From positions 1-27,059 of IMG/VR virus record IMGVR_UViG_3300010392_000854: 27,059 nt of DNA. One strand, given 5' to 3'. Position numbers and translations under genes: made by a program. The notes beneath the pieces were generated by a model. It was given only the letters and a program-made list of their open reading frames with translations, had not been told where the DNA came from and did not search any database. The stretch comes from a virus. The number at the start of each line of letters is the position of its first letter. The first letter of the stretch is position 1. This document shows positions 16,732 to 23,394 of this stretch, one piece after another.

Positions 16732-18672
16732 CTAGATGAGTGTACTGACGGGCGTGCCTTGCTGTGTAGTGGCGACTCCCGCCTGGAGGTTTCCTTCTGG
16801 CCCGACGTTCGTCGGTGCCAAGTTAGCCTGTAGTGCCGCGGGGTCCATGCCCATCTCGGCCATCGCCTGCTGCTCGCGGATCTTGTCGGCCGCGTTCGCT
16901 TGGGCGGTACCCTCGTCAACGAGGCCCTGCGCCTGTGCCATCCACGTCTCGTAGTTGTGGAGCACCTTCGGCGGGACTTCCTTCTGGTTGCGTCGGCGCA
17001 AGTAGGTGAGGTGCACCATGCGCATGCCGGTCTGGAGGTCCTGGTACCCCGAGGGGGCCGGGAACGGCTGAACGTCGCGGTCCAGTTTCTCCAAGGTGTG
17101 CTTGATGTCCCTGACGCGAGCCCCTAGCAGCTGTACCTCACCCTCTAGGTCGGGCGACGGCCCTTGAAGCTCCATCCCACGCTCGGGCGAAATCCACCCG
17201 TTGAAGATCCACGTGTTGATGGTGTCCTCGCGGCTCGCCGGCAGGCTGTTGAAGCTTGAGCTGGCCTCGATCTGAAGGTCGAAGTGGTTGCCGCTCTTGA
17301 GCAACTCGAGCAAGTGATCCCAGTCGATCTCGTCCACCAAGGTGCGATTCTGGAACGCAACCTTGCCCTTGGACTTGAACAGCTTGGCACTCAGGTACAT
17401 GATGTGCTTCGCGCACTCGATGTACATGTTCTCGTACCGGCGGGCCTGCTTGGCGAACCGCTGGTTCTCGATCATGTTGAATTCCCGCAGCGCCTTCGAG
17501 CTGTCTAGGCGGACGTTGTCCGGGAGCTTGGCTTGCGCCGACATCTGCGAGATACCGCCACGAGCGAACATACCGTTCTTCTCGCGCTCTCGCTCGTTGT
17601 ACAGCTCAGCCTGCACCGCCGGCCAGTTGACCATCTCGGGGCGGTTGCCCTGCACCCTGATGATCTTGGCGACGCTGTCGTCGAGCTGCTCTACAGAGAT
17701 CTCAGACCCGACGTCCGCAAAAATACGCGGCACCGCCACAATGTCCTGGCAGAGTCGAATCTTCCAGTCGAGCTCGTTGTATCGGATCTGACCGCTGGCA
17801 AGCTCTTCCACGAGCGGTCGCCCGTAGAACTGCCCCGGCAAATCGAACCACCGAAAGAACACGAACGGGAAGACGTCGCGGTCGTAGACCTCGTCCACCA
17901 GCGTGACGTTCTCCAGACAGATGATGTGCCTGCCAGGCTCGCCCATGTAGCCACGGCGCCACCCTTCGAGGACCACAGCGAACTCCGCCGACACGGCATT
18001 GTAGTCCGTGTAGTGACCGCTACCTGCCTCGTGGGCCACCCGGATCTCAGTCTCGAAGTCCGGGTACGCCGCAATCAGCATGTCCTTGGGCACTAGCTTG
18101 CGCTGAAATAGCTCCTGGGGCATGCCGTACCGGGCGCATCGCTCATCGACCACGATCTCGTCGGGGTGCACCCGCTCGACAAAGTAGTCTACCTCGTTGC
18201 CGTTCTCGTCGTACTCGAAGTCCAGCTTGAGGCCAGCGGTAGCCGCCCACGTCGAGTCATCAAAGATCTGGTGGCCCTTGTCGTAGACGTTGTGACGCTT
18301 GAACTCGGCCTCTATGTAGTGGCCGATGTCCTGGGCCATGCGCTCCACCGTGAAGGACGCGTCCTTGACCACGGGTGTCGGCTTCGGCCTGTTCTTCCCC
18401 ACGAGCGCCGAGATGGTCTCCACCACCTGCGACGTGATGTTCTCATGGGTGGTGCTGATGGGAGCGTAATCCTGGGGCCGCTCCTCTTGAGTGCCCCAGT
18501 CGATGCCCGGGATACGCCGGTTCGTGTACAGGCAGGCGTTCAGGAAGTTGGCCTGTTTGATCGCTACCTGATTCTGCTCGATACCAGAGACCTCCGAGAA
18601 CAGACACTCGTGTGCCATGTCGTCGGGGTAGTCGTACCAGCGTTGATCGTCGTATCCTGGGCGGTCGGTCAT
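16732..18672 (-). CDS. Portal protein (646 aa)
   Basis: A 646-residue protein with AAGGA seven bases before the ATG, overlapping the preceding stop (ATGA). Residues ~78-105 (ENITSQVVETISALVGKNRP) followed by K-P-T-P carry the usual portal opening, where an Asn-containing helix leads into NRPKPT. It continues with a large mixed domain containing VFFRWFDLPGQFYGRPLVEE and a helical segment near 395-430. The final ~110 residues are Gln/Ala-rich helices, consistent with the portal crown or barrel. It would form the twelve-subunit ring through which DNA is packaged by the terminase encoded upstream and to which the adaptor binds. Length and gene order fit P22- and T7-type portals. Confidence 0.85.
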   Translation of the reverse strand: MTDRPGYDDQRWYDYPDDMAHECLFSEVSGIEQNQVAIKQANFLNACLYTNRRIPGIDWGTQEERPQDYAPISTTHENITSQVVETISALVGKNRPKPTPVVKDASFTVERMAQDIGHYIEAEFKRHNVYDKGHQIFDDSTWAATAGLKLDFEYDENGNEVDYFVERVHPDEIVVDERCARYGMPQELFQRKLVPKDMLIAAYPDFETEIRVAHEAGSGHYTDYNAVSAEFAVVLEGWRRGYMGEPGRHIICLENVTLVDEVYDRDVFPFVFFRWFDLPGQFYGRPLVEELASGQIRYNELDWKIRLCQDIVAVPRIFADVGSEISVEQLDDSVAKIIRVQGNRPEMVNWPAVQAELYNEREREKNGMFARGGISQMSAQAKLPDNVRLDSSKALREFNMIENQRFAKQARRYENMYIECAKHIMYLSAKLFKSKGKVAFQNRTLVDEIDWDHLLELLKSGNHFDLQIEASSSFNSLPASREDTINTWIFNGWISPERGMELQGPSPDLEGEVQLLGARVRDIKHTLEKLDRDVQPFPAPSGYQDLQTGMRMVHLTYLRRRNQKEVPPKVLHNYETWMAQAQGLVDEGTAQANAADKIREQQAMAEMGMDPAALQANLAPTNVGPEGNLQAGVATTQQGTPVSTLI

Positions 18673-19004
18673 GAGTCGTCCTTGCTCGTGTCGCTGTTAG
18701 CTCTCGAGTAGGGCGAGACGTATTCTGGGGGTTTTCCGTCGGGCCAGAGCGCGGGGTTCTGTCGGAAGTCCGCGTGTTCCTCTGGGTCGGGTTGAAGCTT
18801 CTGGCGACGCTCGGCGGCCGCCATGTCTAGCAGCTGCCGCGGGTTCGAGGGGGTCGAGAACTTGGGTGCCTCTTCCTCCTCCTCGACGCCGTGGAACTCG
18901 ATGCGCAGGTCGCCGTAGCTGAACGACGAGACGCCGTGATCAGCTAGGGCGGCACACAGCTCCTCGATGAGAGCTGCGTTAGGGATGTCACCTATCCCCG
19001 CCAA
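18669..19004 (-). CDS. Small acidic hypothetical protein before portal (111 aa)
   Basis: A 111-residue protein that overlaps both neighbours: its end overlaps the portal start (ATGA), and its start overlaps the peptidase gene by 13 bases. The start is a TTG (19004) with GAGGG about 11 bases upstream; there is no in-frame ATG near. The N-terminus forms a helix (NAALIEELCAALADHG), then a strand, an acidic patch (EEEEEA) and a Pro-rich disordered C-terminus. I do not recognise it. Small proteins here can be portal partners or packaging accessories, but nothing in the sequence proves that. Confidence 0.55.
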   Translation of the reverse strand: MAGIGDIPNAALIEELCAALADHGVSSFSYGDLRIEFHGVEEEEEAPKFSTPSNPRQLLDMAAAERRQKLQPDPEEHADFRQNPALWPDGKPPEYVSPYSRANSDTSKDDS

Positions 19005-19489
19005 CGGGCTTTGTACCCTCGGTTGTCGTAGTGCACGAAGTTGTCGTAGTGCCCTAGGCCACCCTCAGGGATAGCACCTATGCGAATCAGGCCCTCCATG
19101 ATCTGGTAGACCTGACCGGAAGTGTACCCTGCGACCACGAAGTCGATAGCGAAGCCCGGGCGTCCGCCGTCGGCGGCCTCGGCGCGAACCTCGTCGCCGT
19201 GAACGTGGCCCCACATGTGGAAGCTGCGAGGTGCACCGCCTACGTACTGGTTGTACCTCGGCGGCCGGTAAGCGCTGATGACGGTAACAGGCCGGCCCAC
19301 GAAGGTGCGGAAGACCTGGATGCCCTTCTCGAGGAACACCTCTACCTCGGGGATTAGGCACTCGGGAATGAGTGTGCCTGTGCGAGGCATCAGCTCCGAC
19401 TCGTTGAAGTCTGTGCTGAGCTGCCGCGCCCCTGGTGCCACATAGTCCGCGTCGGAAGCGGGAATATATGGTCTGCGCTGCTGTGTCAT
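18992..19489 (-). CDS. M15-type zinc peptidase (D-Ala-D-Ala peptidase-like)
   Basis: A 165-residue protein with GGAGG eight bases before the ATG. It follows the Peptidase M15_3-type pattern: LSTDFNESEL near residue 24, VTVISAYRPPRYNQYVGGAP (68-87), the first metal ligand in SFHMWG (His91), the Asp of FAIDF (Asp116), and the last His in HYDNFVHYD (His153). Family members hydrolyse D-amino-acid peptide cross-links in peptidoglycan. Normally His and Asp sit in a compact SxHxxGxAxD motif; here about 17 extra residues (positions 95-112) separate them, so the loop is enlarged. It lies between terminase and portal, unusual for a classical endolysin, and no holin is seen next to it. It may be a lysis enzyme or a virion-associated wall-degrading factor. 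Confidence 0.8.
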   Translation of the reverse strand: MTQQRRPYIPASDADYVAPGARQLSTDFNESELMPRTGTLIPECLIPEVEVFLEKGIQVFRTFVGRPVTVISAYRPPRYNQYVGGAPRSFHMWGHVHGDEVRAEAADGGRPGFAIDFVVAGYTSGQVYQIMEGLIRIGAIPEGGLGHYDNFVHYDNRGYKARWRG

Positions 19490-19493
19490 CTAC

Positions 19494-21209
19494 TTACCCT
19501 CCTAGTAGCTTTTTGAACTGCGATTGGTCGTACGGGTTGAAGAACTTCGGGCCTTTTTCGTAGTGCTGGTTCGTCCACGGCTTTTCAATCTTGTGGAAAC
19601 CGGTATTCGAAGTTCGGGCACTGGCGTGAAGCGCTTCAATTTCCTGTTGCTCTTGGAGCTCGAAGAATTGTGGTGAACCGTAAGCCGGGGCCTGCTTGAC
19701 CTTCTTGAAGAAGTGGTGGAACGCAAAGCGCCACGTATAGAGGCAGGCGTCTGAGAGGTGGTTGTCTGCTTTCGCGTCTTCCTTGATGCGGCCAGTGCGA
19801 ATCGCCCCTTTGCGGCCGAGTCCACGGAAGTCCCACTGTAGGGCCATCCATTCGTTGAACAGCTGACCGCCGTGTAGAACCCTGAGCCGCCCCTCGTGGA
19901 GATCCGAGTTGAGCAGCTCGATGTGATCAAACTTCTTCGACTTCTCGGCCGGCTCGATAAAGTAGCCGTATTGCTTGTTGACCGTCTCGACGATCATCTT
20001 GCCCTGGGCGCCCATGTCGGCGACCATGTTCTGAATCTTGCCAAACCGCTCCACGATGCGCTGAATGACCTTGACGATCATCGGCACAATCAAGTGCGGG
20101 TGCTTCTCCTCGTAGACCTGGTACAACACCGGGTTGGTGGGCGAGTACGCCATCACCACAAAGGCACTGTCGTCCTCGAAGCCGAGGTCCATGCCCAAGA
20201 TGTACCGCCAGTCGTCGTGGCCAGCCTCGTTGAGCGGTAGCCCGTGCTCGTTCCGGCCATCGCCGTACTCCGTACGCCACGTGCACCGGCAAGCCTCGGG
20301 CGGCCCGTCCTGGCGCATGATGCCGCTGAGGGCGTACACCATCGTGTCGTTGGTCGAGACCCACCGCCCCAGGTACTCGCGCACCCAGATGGGGTTGTCG
20401 TCGGCCCACTTCTGGGCCTGCTTGACCATGAGAGCGTTCTTCCAGATGTCTGGGCGAAAGACGTTCTCGGCCACGGTCCAGTGGTGCCGGCTCCAGTTCG
20501 GAATCATCGGCTGCCCGTTGTACAGCGGGTTGTTCTTCCAGAACGGCTCCGGGTTGTAGGCATCGATCGTCCGAAGATCGCCGTCCTCGTCCTGCCAACC
20601 CGCGCACGTCGCCTCGTAGAAGAGCCCGCTCAAGAACTTGCCCGGGGTCCCGATCAGCGCGATAGTGCCGCTGACGTCGTTCGTCGCCGGCATCAGCACC
20701 TCGTGGATCAGCTCCCGGAAGATGGCCTCGCGCAACGACTTACACTCGTCAACGACCACCAACTTGTAGGCGCCACCCCTGAGCTTCTCGATGTCGGCCA
20801 AGCTCTCGGCGCCGCACAACATGATCTTCGACCCGTTGGGCAGGTAGCAGACACGCTCGCCCACCTTTGGGTCGGCCCCCAGGTGATACTTCTCAGAGAA
20901 CTCACGCAGAGGGGCCCAGTACAGCTTCGTCGCGTTCTTCAGCGACAACGTACAGATGACGACCTCGCACCCAGGGTTCTCGAGAGCCACCACAAGGCTG
21001 TACGAGATCGCCGTATGCGTCTTGCCGGCCCGCCTCGGGCACAGCAGCGATTTCCACCGAAACGGGTCCTCGACAAAGTAGCACTGGCGCTCGAAAAGGT
21101 CGCCCTTGATCGCTAGCGCCGCCTTGCAATCCCGCTCCGCCTGCTGTTGCGCCGCCGAAGTGCGCTGGGCGCTTTTCTTCAGCAAGAAGTCGGTTTTGCG
21201 GGTGCTCAT
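19494..21209 (-). CDS. Terminase large subunit
   Basis: A 571-residue DNA-packaging motor protein with both expected domains. The ATPase has a Walker A motif CPRRAGKT (57-64), Walker B LVVVDE (150-155) and coupling motif LIGTPG (185-190). The C-terminal RNase H-like nuclease has Asp341 in GMDLGFEDD, Asp398 in VADMGAQG and Asp487 in HLSDACLY. All key residues are present, so it should be active. It cuts the concatemer and pumps DNA through the portal encoded downstream. Its ATG overlaps the stop of the GNAT-like gene (ATGA) with only a weak ribosome site, suggesting coupling. About 80 residues after the nuclease form a basic, aromatic tail that may contact the portal. Confidence 0.95.
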   Translation of the reverse strand: MSTRKTDFLLKKSAQRTSAAQQQAERDCKAALAIKGDLFERQCYFVEDPFRWKSLLCPRRAGKTHTAISYSLVVALENPGCEVVICTLSLKNATKLYWAPLREFSEKYHLGADPKVGERVCYLPNGSKIMLCGAESLADIEKLRGGAYKLVVVDECKSLREAIFRELIHEVLMPATNDVSGTIALIGTPGKFLSGLFYEATCAGWQDEDGDLRTIDAYNPEPFWKNNPLYNGQPMIPNWSRHHWTVAENVFRPDIWKNALMVKQAQKWADDNPIWVREYLGRWVSTNDTMVYALSGIMRQDGPPEACRCTWRTEYGDGRNEHGLPLNEAGHDDWRYILGMDLGFEDDSAFVVMAYSPTNPVLYQVYEEKHPHLIVPMIVKVIQRIVERFGKIQNMVADMGAQGKMIVETVNKQYGYFIEPAEKSKKFDHIELLNSDLHEGRLRVLHGGQLFNEWMALQWDFRGLGRKGAIRTGRIKEDAKADNHLSDACLYTWRFAFHHFFKKVKQAPAYGSPQFFELQEQQEIEALHASARTSNTGFHKIEKPWTNQHYEKGPKFFNPYDQSQFKKLLGG

Positions 21210-21688
21210 ATGTCTTTTTGGCGGGCCAACTCAGGCTTGTGAGCCCTGTGGTACGGCCCAAGTACCCTGATGAAAGCGGTGTCCTTCGTGCGGTGGGTGA
21301 AGCGATGCCCGTGGGTGAAGCCCGCCTCCGAAAGCAGCTGCTGCGAGAAGCGTCGCTGGCGGAGCCCCGCCTTGATGAACAGGTAGTGCAGGACCAGCTG
21401 GCCCCGGCGATCCTTTTCGAAGCAGATAAAGCCCGCGTAGGTGTCAACCTTCGGGCTATCCAGGATCAGAATCTCAGCGCCTCGACTAACGAGCTGCCGC
21501 AGAGTCTCCATTGCCACTGGCAACGACCAGTTCCGCGGCAAGGTACCGGACCACTTTGACTTGCGCCAGGTCTTCCAGTACCCGTCTACAACGAATATCT
21601 CGTCAGGAGTCGCCTGATTCTTGTCGTTCGGGAACGGCGCCAAGCCCAGCAAGGCGTCGCGTACCCTGAGGATTTTGAGAGAGCTCAT
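21206..21688 (-). CDS. GNAT-like hypothetical protein between terminase genes (160 aa)
   Basis: A 160-residue protein between the small-terminase candidate and the large terminase. Residues ~73-125 have the strand-strand-helix order of an N-acetyltransferase core: GAEILILDSP, a strand YAGFICFEK, strand QLVLHYLFIK, then helix AGLRQRRFSQQLLSEAGF in the place of the acetyl-CoA loop. The classic RxxGxG/A loop is replaced by LRQRRF, so catalysis is uncertain. The start ATG at 21688 overlaps the upstream gene by 86 bases and lacks a clear Shine-Dalgarno; the conserved-looking opening LKILRVRDAL followed by PDEIFVVDGYW suggests the long form is right. The role is unknown; it could modify a virion or host protein or be a structural relic. 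Confidence 0.6.
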   Translation of the reverse strand: MSSLKILRVRDALLGLAPFPNDKNQATPDEIFVVDGYWKTWRKSKWSGTLPRNWSLPVAMETLRQLVSRGAEILILDSPKVDTYAGFICFEKDRRGQLVLHYLFIKAGLRQRRFSQQLLSEAGFTHGHRFTHRTKDTAFIRVLGPYHRAHKPELARQKDI

Positions 21689-22052
21689 AGTCTAGGGTGC
21701 GAAGAGCTTTCAAGTATCGCTGCTGATTGATGCGGCCTTCCGCACGAATCATGTCAACCACCGCGGCAATCTTCTCCTCGGTGGTCATGGCATCCGAGGC
21801 GACCTTCGCCTTCTCCTCGATGCGCATGAACATGTTGCCTAGCCCCTGGATGGCCTGCGACAGCTCTTTGGCTAGTCGGGCCATGCCAGCGTCCCAGCCG
21901 GTCTCGCCGGTGAACATGGCTTCGCGATGGCGGCGGAGATGCTCCCACAGGACCTTCTTCTGGGCGTTGAAGAGGTCCTCGATCTTGACCGACCGCTTGT
22001 CGAAGTTCTTGAGCCCGGTGTAGTCCTTCTCAGGTGGCTTTTTCTTGGTCAT
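21603..22052 (-). CDS. Putative terminase small subunit (149 aa)
   Basis: A 149-residue, mostly helical charged protein with GGAG six bases before the ATG. Residues ~20-75 form long helices (VKIEDLFNAQKKVLWEHLRR; MARLAKELSQAIQGLGNMF), and ~90-125 another helical pair (EEKIAAVVDMIRAEGRINQQ). The tail is Arg/Gly/Glu-rich. Small terminases are short helical oligomers that bind the packaging site and are encoded just before the large subunit; here only the GNAT-like gene separates them. No clear N-terminal helix-turn-helix is visible, so the call rests on position and fold type. Confidence 0.5.
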   Translation of the reverse strand: MTKKKPPEKDYTGLKNFDKRSVKIEDLFNAQKKVLWEHLRRHREAMFTGETGWDAGMARLAKELSQAIQGLGNMFMRIEEKAKVASDAMTTEEKIAAVVDMIRAEGRINQQRYLKALRTLDYELSQNPQGTRRLAGLGAVPERQESGDS

Positions 22053-22191
22053 GCATCTCCACGCGCAAGGCCTCAGCGCCGCCCCTGGGCGACCTGGAGT
22101 GGTCCGCGAACGGTACTCACAGGCGGGTGGGTCTCACCGCTTACCAGCTCCCGGGGCTATTCGAGGCTCCGGTGGCCTCGGTTCGACGACC
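22053..22191 (-). other. Spacer between GroES-like and small-terminase genes
   Basis: This 139-base non-coding spacer contains two small perfect inverted repeats, GGTG-N5-CACC at 22126-22138 and CGAGGC-N7-GCCTCG at 22162-22180. Neither has a following U-tract on the minus strand, so neither is a normal terminator. They may stabilise or separate the GroES-like part of the late mRNA. No additional small gene is supported here. Confidence 0.4.
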
Positions 22192-22521
22192 CTATTGGGC
22201 CGCCGGTGATCTGTTTACGCAGCCAGCGATGTGGTCCTCGCGCAGAAAGGCAAGGTCCTCGTTGTTGGCATCGACCGCCACAGGCTGCACCTTCTTGATG
22301 ACGCGAACTTCGTCGCCCACCTGGATGCCTGAGTCGCAGTTCTTGCCAACGGCTCGCACGAAGATCTGGCCCTTGGACGCCTGAGACTCGACGGGGATGT
22401 ATAGGCCGCCCTTGGTACGCTCAGCCGAGACAAACTCGACTAGCACGTACTTGTTGAAGGGGGTGATCTGGTCGATGTCCAGCTTGGGCGTCTTGTCGGC
22501 GGTCTTGATAAGTAGTGACAT
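22192..22521 (-). CDS. GroES-like co-chaperonin (Cpn10 family)
   Basis: I choose the ATG at 22521 (109 residues), with GGAAAG eight bases upstream, over a TTG 15 bases earlier. The Cpn10 landmarks are in order: ITPFNKYVLVEF (first strand), the mobile loop ERTKGGLYIP (34-43) with the hydrophobic tip that binds the chaperonin, KGQIFVRAVG, IQVGDEVRVI (66-75) and the C-terminal DLAFLREDHIAG. The N-terminal extension and the long loop around 44-51 are phage-like. T4 gp31 is the known precedent: a phage GroES substitute needed with host GroEL to fold its coat protein. As first gene of the late operon, it is well placed to help fold the coat protein. No GroEL is encoded in the window, so it would work with the host chaperonin. 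Confidence 0.85.
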   Translation of the reverse strand: MSLLIKTADKTPKLDIDQITPFNKYVLVEFVSAERTKGGLYIPVESQASKGQIFVRAVGKNCDSGIQVGDEVRVIKKVQPVAVDANNEDLAFLREDHIAGCVNRSPAAQ

Positions 22522-22635
22522 ACGAGGTCTTTCCAACGTAAGGGGTTATTTAGCCACGCTTGAACGCGTTGCCAGAACGGGCAAGACTCAGCTAAAGCAC
22601 CGGGAAGCGTAGCTAGCTTGTCTGCCCCGTCGCGA

Positions 22636-22710
22636 GCTATGTATTCTTCTGTCGCTGTTCTCAGTACCCAGAGACGGGCTCGACAGCAGCGCTCGGTCAG
22701 AATACATAGC
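22636..22710 (-). repeat. 12-bp perfect inverted repeat in the late leader
   Basis: GCTATGTATTCT at 22636-22647 is the exact reverse complement of AGAATACATAGC at 22699-22710. Inside it CTGTCG and CGACAG can pair, and then TCTC with GAGA, giving one long nested hairpin. It lies downstream of the late promoter and upstream of the GroES-like gene, so the late mRNA leader would contain it. Each arm also reads as an extended -10 element (TATGTATTCT), so paired promoters facing each other are an alternative. Confidence 0.75.
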
Positions 22711-22748
22711 GTACTTTGGCGGTTCTAACCTCCAAAGGGTTCCCCTCT

Positions 22749-22777
22749 AGTATACCACAACGGATATCGCGTGTCTG
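22749..22777 (-). promoter_or_regulatory. Late-operon promoter, sigma70-type with extended -10
   Basis: Minus strand: -35 CAGACA (complement of 22772-22777), 17-bp spacer, -10 TATACT (complement of 22749-22754) preceded by TG-N, an extended -10. Transcription would start near 22742 and give a leader of about 220 bases before the GroES-like start codon. It is the best sigma70-like match found in the window. Confidence 0.6.
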
Positions 22778-22794
22778 TAAGCCACCTCACAGAC
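22773..22794. promoter_or_regulatory. Operator candidate overlapping the late -35 box
   Basis: GTCTGT at 22773-22778 and ACAGAC at 22789-22794 form a perfect inverted repeat with a 10-base spacer. The left arm covers the -35 box of the late promoter, so a dimeric protein bound here could repress or activate late transcription. Confidence 0.45.
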
Positions 22795-22984
22795 CTGGAA
22801 GAAAGTTGACCGCCGAGGTACCGCCGCACGTGAATTCAGGGGGTTACGAAGGCCGGGTTCTGGGAAAAAATTCTGGGGGCCAAAACCGTGTGTGCTTTCC
22901 ATCGCCTCCCTTCAGTCGGCGAAAATTTTGCGCCCCCTCCCTGGGGAAACGCACTTTTTGCGTGTCAAGTGCAAAATTTGCGCT

Positions 22985-23001
22985 GGTGACTCCCGACCCC
23001 A
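22985..23001 (+). repeat. GACTCGAGACCCC element, diverged copy
   Basis: GGTGACTCCCGACCCCA matches the copy at 23068-23083 in 14 of 16 positions; the central GA is replaced by CC, which breaks the dyad. It lies directly after the GTGCAAAATTTGCGC site. Confidence 0.55.
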
Positions 23002-23003
23002 CT

Positions 23004-23018
23004 TGACGCAGCGCGTCA
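23004..23018. promoter_or_regulatory. Perfect 15-bp inverted repeat TGACGC-AGC-GCGTCA
   Basis: Six-base arms with a three-base centre, overlapping a CTTGACG hexamer region. It is consistent with a binding site for a dimeric regulator. No copy of this exact site was seen elsewhere. Confidence 0.45.
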
Positions 23019-23036
23019 TGGCACGGGTCTTGCCGG
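23019..23036. repeat. TGGCACGGnnCTTGCCG repeat, copy 1
   Basis: TGGCACGGGTCTTGCCG matches 23264-23280 in 15 of 17 positions; both are imperfect palindromes (GGCA-N-GG ... TGCC). A shorter relative is at 23235-23249 (TGGCACGGGGGGTGC). Confidence 0.5.
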
Positions 23037-23067
23037 TGGGGCCTGTTGACCATGCCTGGCGTGTCGT

Positions 23068-23083
23068 GGTGACTCGAGACCCC
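23068..23083 (+). repeat. GACTCGAGACCCC element
   Basis: GGTGACTCGAGACCCC, a directional near-palindrome centred on CTCGAG. Seventeen bases upstream is TTGACC, a possible -35 box, but the element itself is not a recognisable -10. Confidence 0.65.
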
Positions 23084-23208
23084 TGAGCTCGTGTTCAGAG
23101 GTCTGTTGTCCCCACGCAAAGATTGCGCTTGACAGCAAAGATTGCGCAATAAAGATCTTGACACAGTGATTACGCGGGGTTGGGGGCGTGTCAAGCTAAA
23201 TCGTACTA

Positions 23209-23223
23209 GGGACTCGAGACCCC
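23209..23223 (+). repeat. GACTCGAGACCCC element
   Basis: GGGACTCGAGACCCC, followed by AG as in the copy at 26568-26587. Same orientation as the other copies. Confidence 0.7.
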
Positions 23224-23263
23224 AGTCGATTTTCTGGCACGGGGGGTGCATTGGAGCTCGGCC

Positions 23264-23280
23264 TGGCACGGCCCTTGCCG
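23264..23280. repeat. TGGCACGGnnCTTGCCG repeat, copy 2
   Basis: TGGCACGGCCCTTGCCG, the partner of 23019-23036. Its dyad centre is at the CCC. Confidence 0.5.
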
Positions 23281-23379
23281 CACGTTGTCACGCCGGGTTA
23301 CACCTCCCCCTGTCAAGCGCAAAGATAGCAGGGCCAGGCGCAAACTTAGCGCACACAGGGCGGCCGAGGTGTGATAGAT

Positions 23380-23394
23380 TGGAATTCTATTCCA
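23380..23394. promoter_or_regulatory. Operator-like inverted repeat upstream of the first early gene
   Basis: TGGAAT-TCT-ATTCCA, a perfect dyad with six-base arms and a three-base centre, 40 bases before the first early start codon. An AT-rich GATAGATT just upstream could be part of an early promoter, but no good -35 box is in register. Confidence 0.45.

Larger units (their letters stand above)
22919..23352. repeat. Family of GCGCAAAGATTGCGC-like dyad sites
   Basis: At least six related 13-15-bp imperfect palindromes: 22919-22933, 22949-22963 (ACGCA-N5-TGCGT), 22969-22983, 23114-23128 (CGCAA-AGA-TTGCG), 23134-23147 and 23338-23352 (GCGC-N7-GCGC), plus a weaker one at 23317-23331. GCAAAGATTGCGC occurs exactly twice, 19 bp apart. 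Several sites touch TGTCAAG or its complement CTTGACA, which is a -35 hexamer, for example at 22963, 23129 and 23311. They look like repressor/activator operators or origin iterons. Confidence 0.7.

Noticed and set aside
22175-22200. A tRNA T-loop-like GGTTCGACGACC before the GroES-like gene end
   Set aside because: The bases on either side do not form the five-base T stem, and no acceptor stem is found.
22636-22710. A tRNA at the 75-base hairpin
   Set aside because: The length fits, but the outer stem is 12 bp rather than 7, and no T-loop GGTTCGA or proper anticodon arm can be formed on either strand.
22716-23086. Small plus-strand genes in the control region
   Set aside because: The open frames lack ribosome sites and run through the repeats; their translations show no domain-like pattern.
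23129-23190. Ordinary sigma70 promoters at each TTGACA in the control region
   Set aside because: At 16-18 bases from these hexamers I find only weak matches to TATAAT (best AAAGAT at 23151), so I list them as operator-like parts rather than promoters.
22919-23352. A CRISPR array
   Set aside because: The repeats are short imperfect palindromes at irregular spacing without equal-length spacers.
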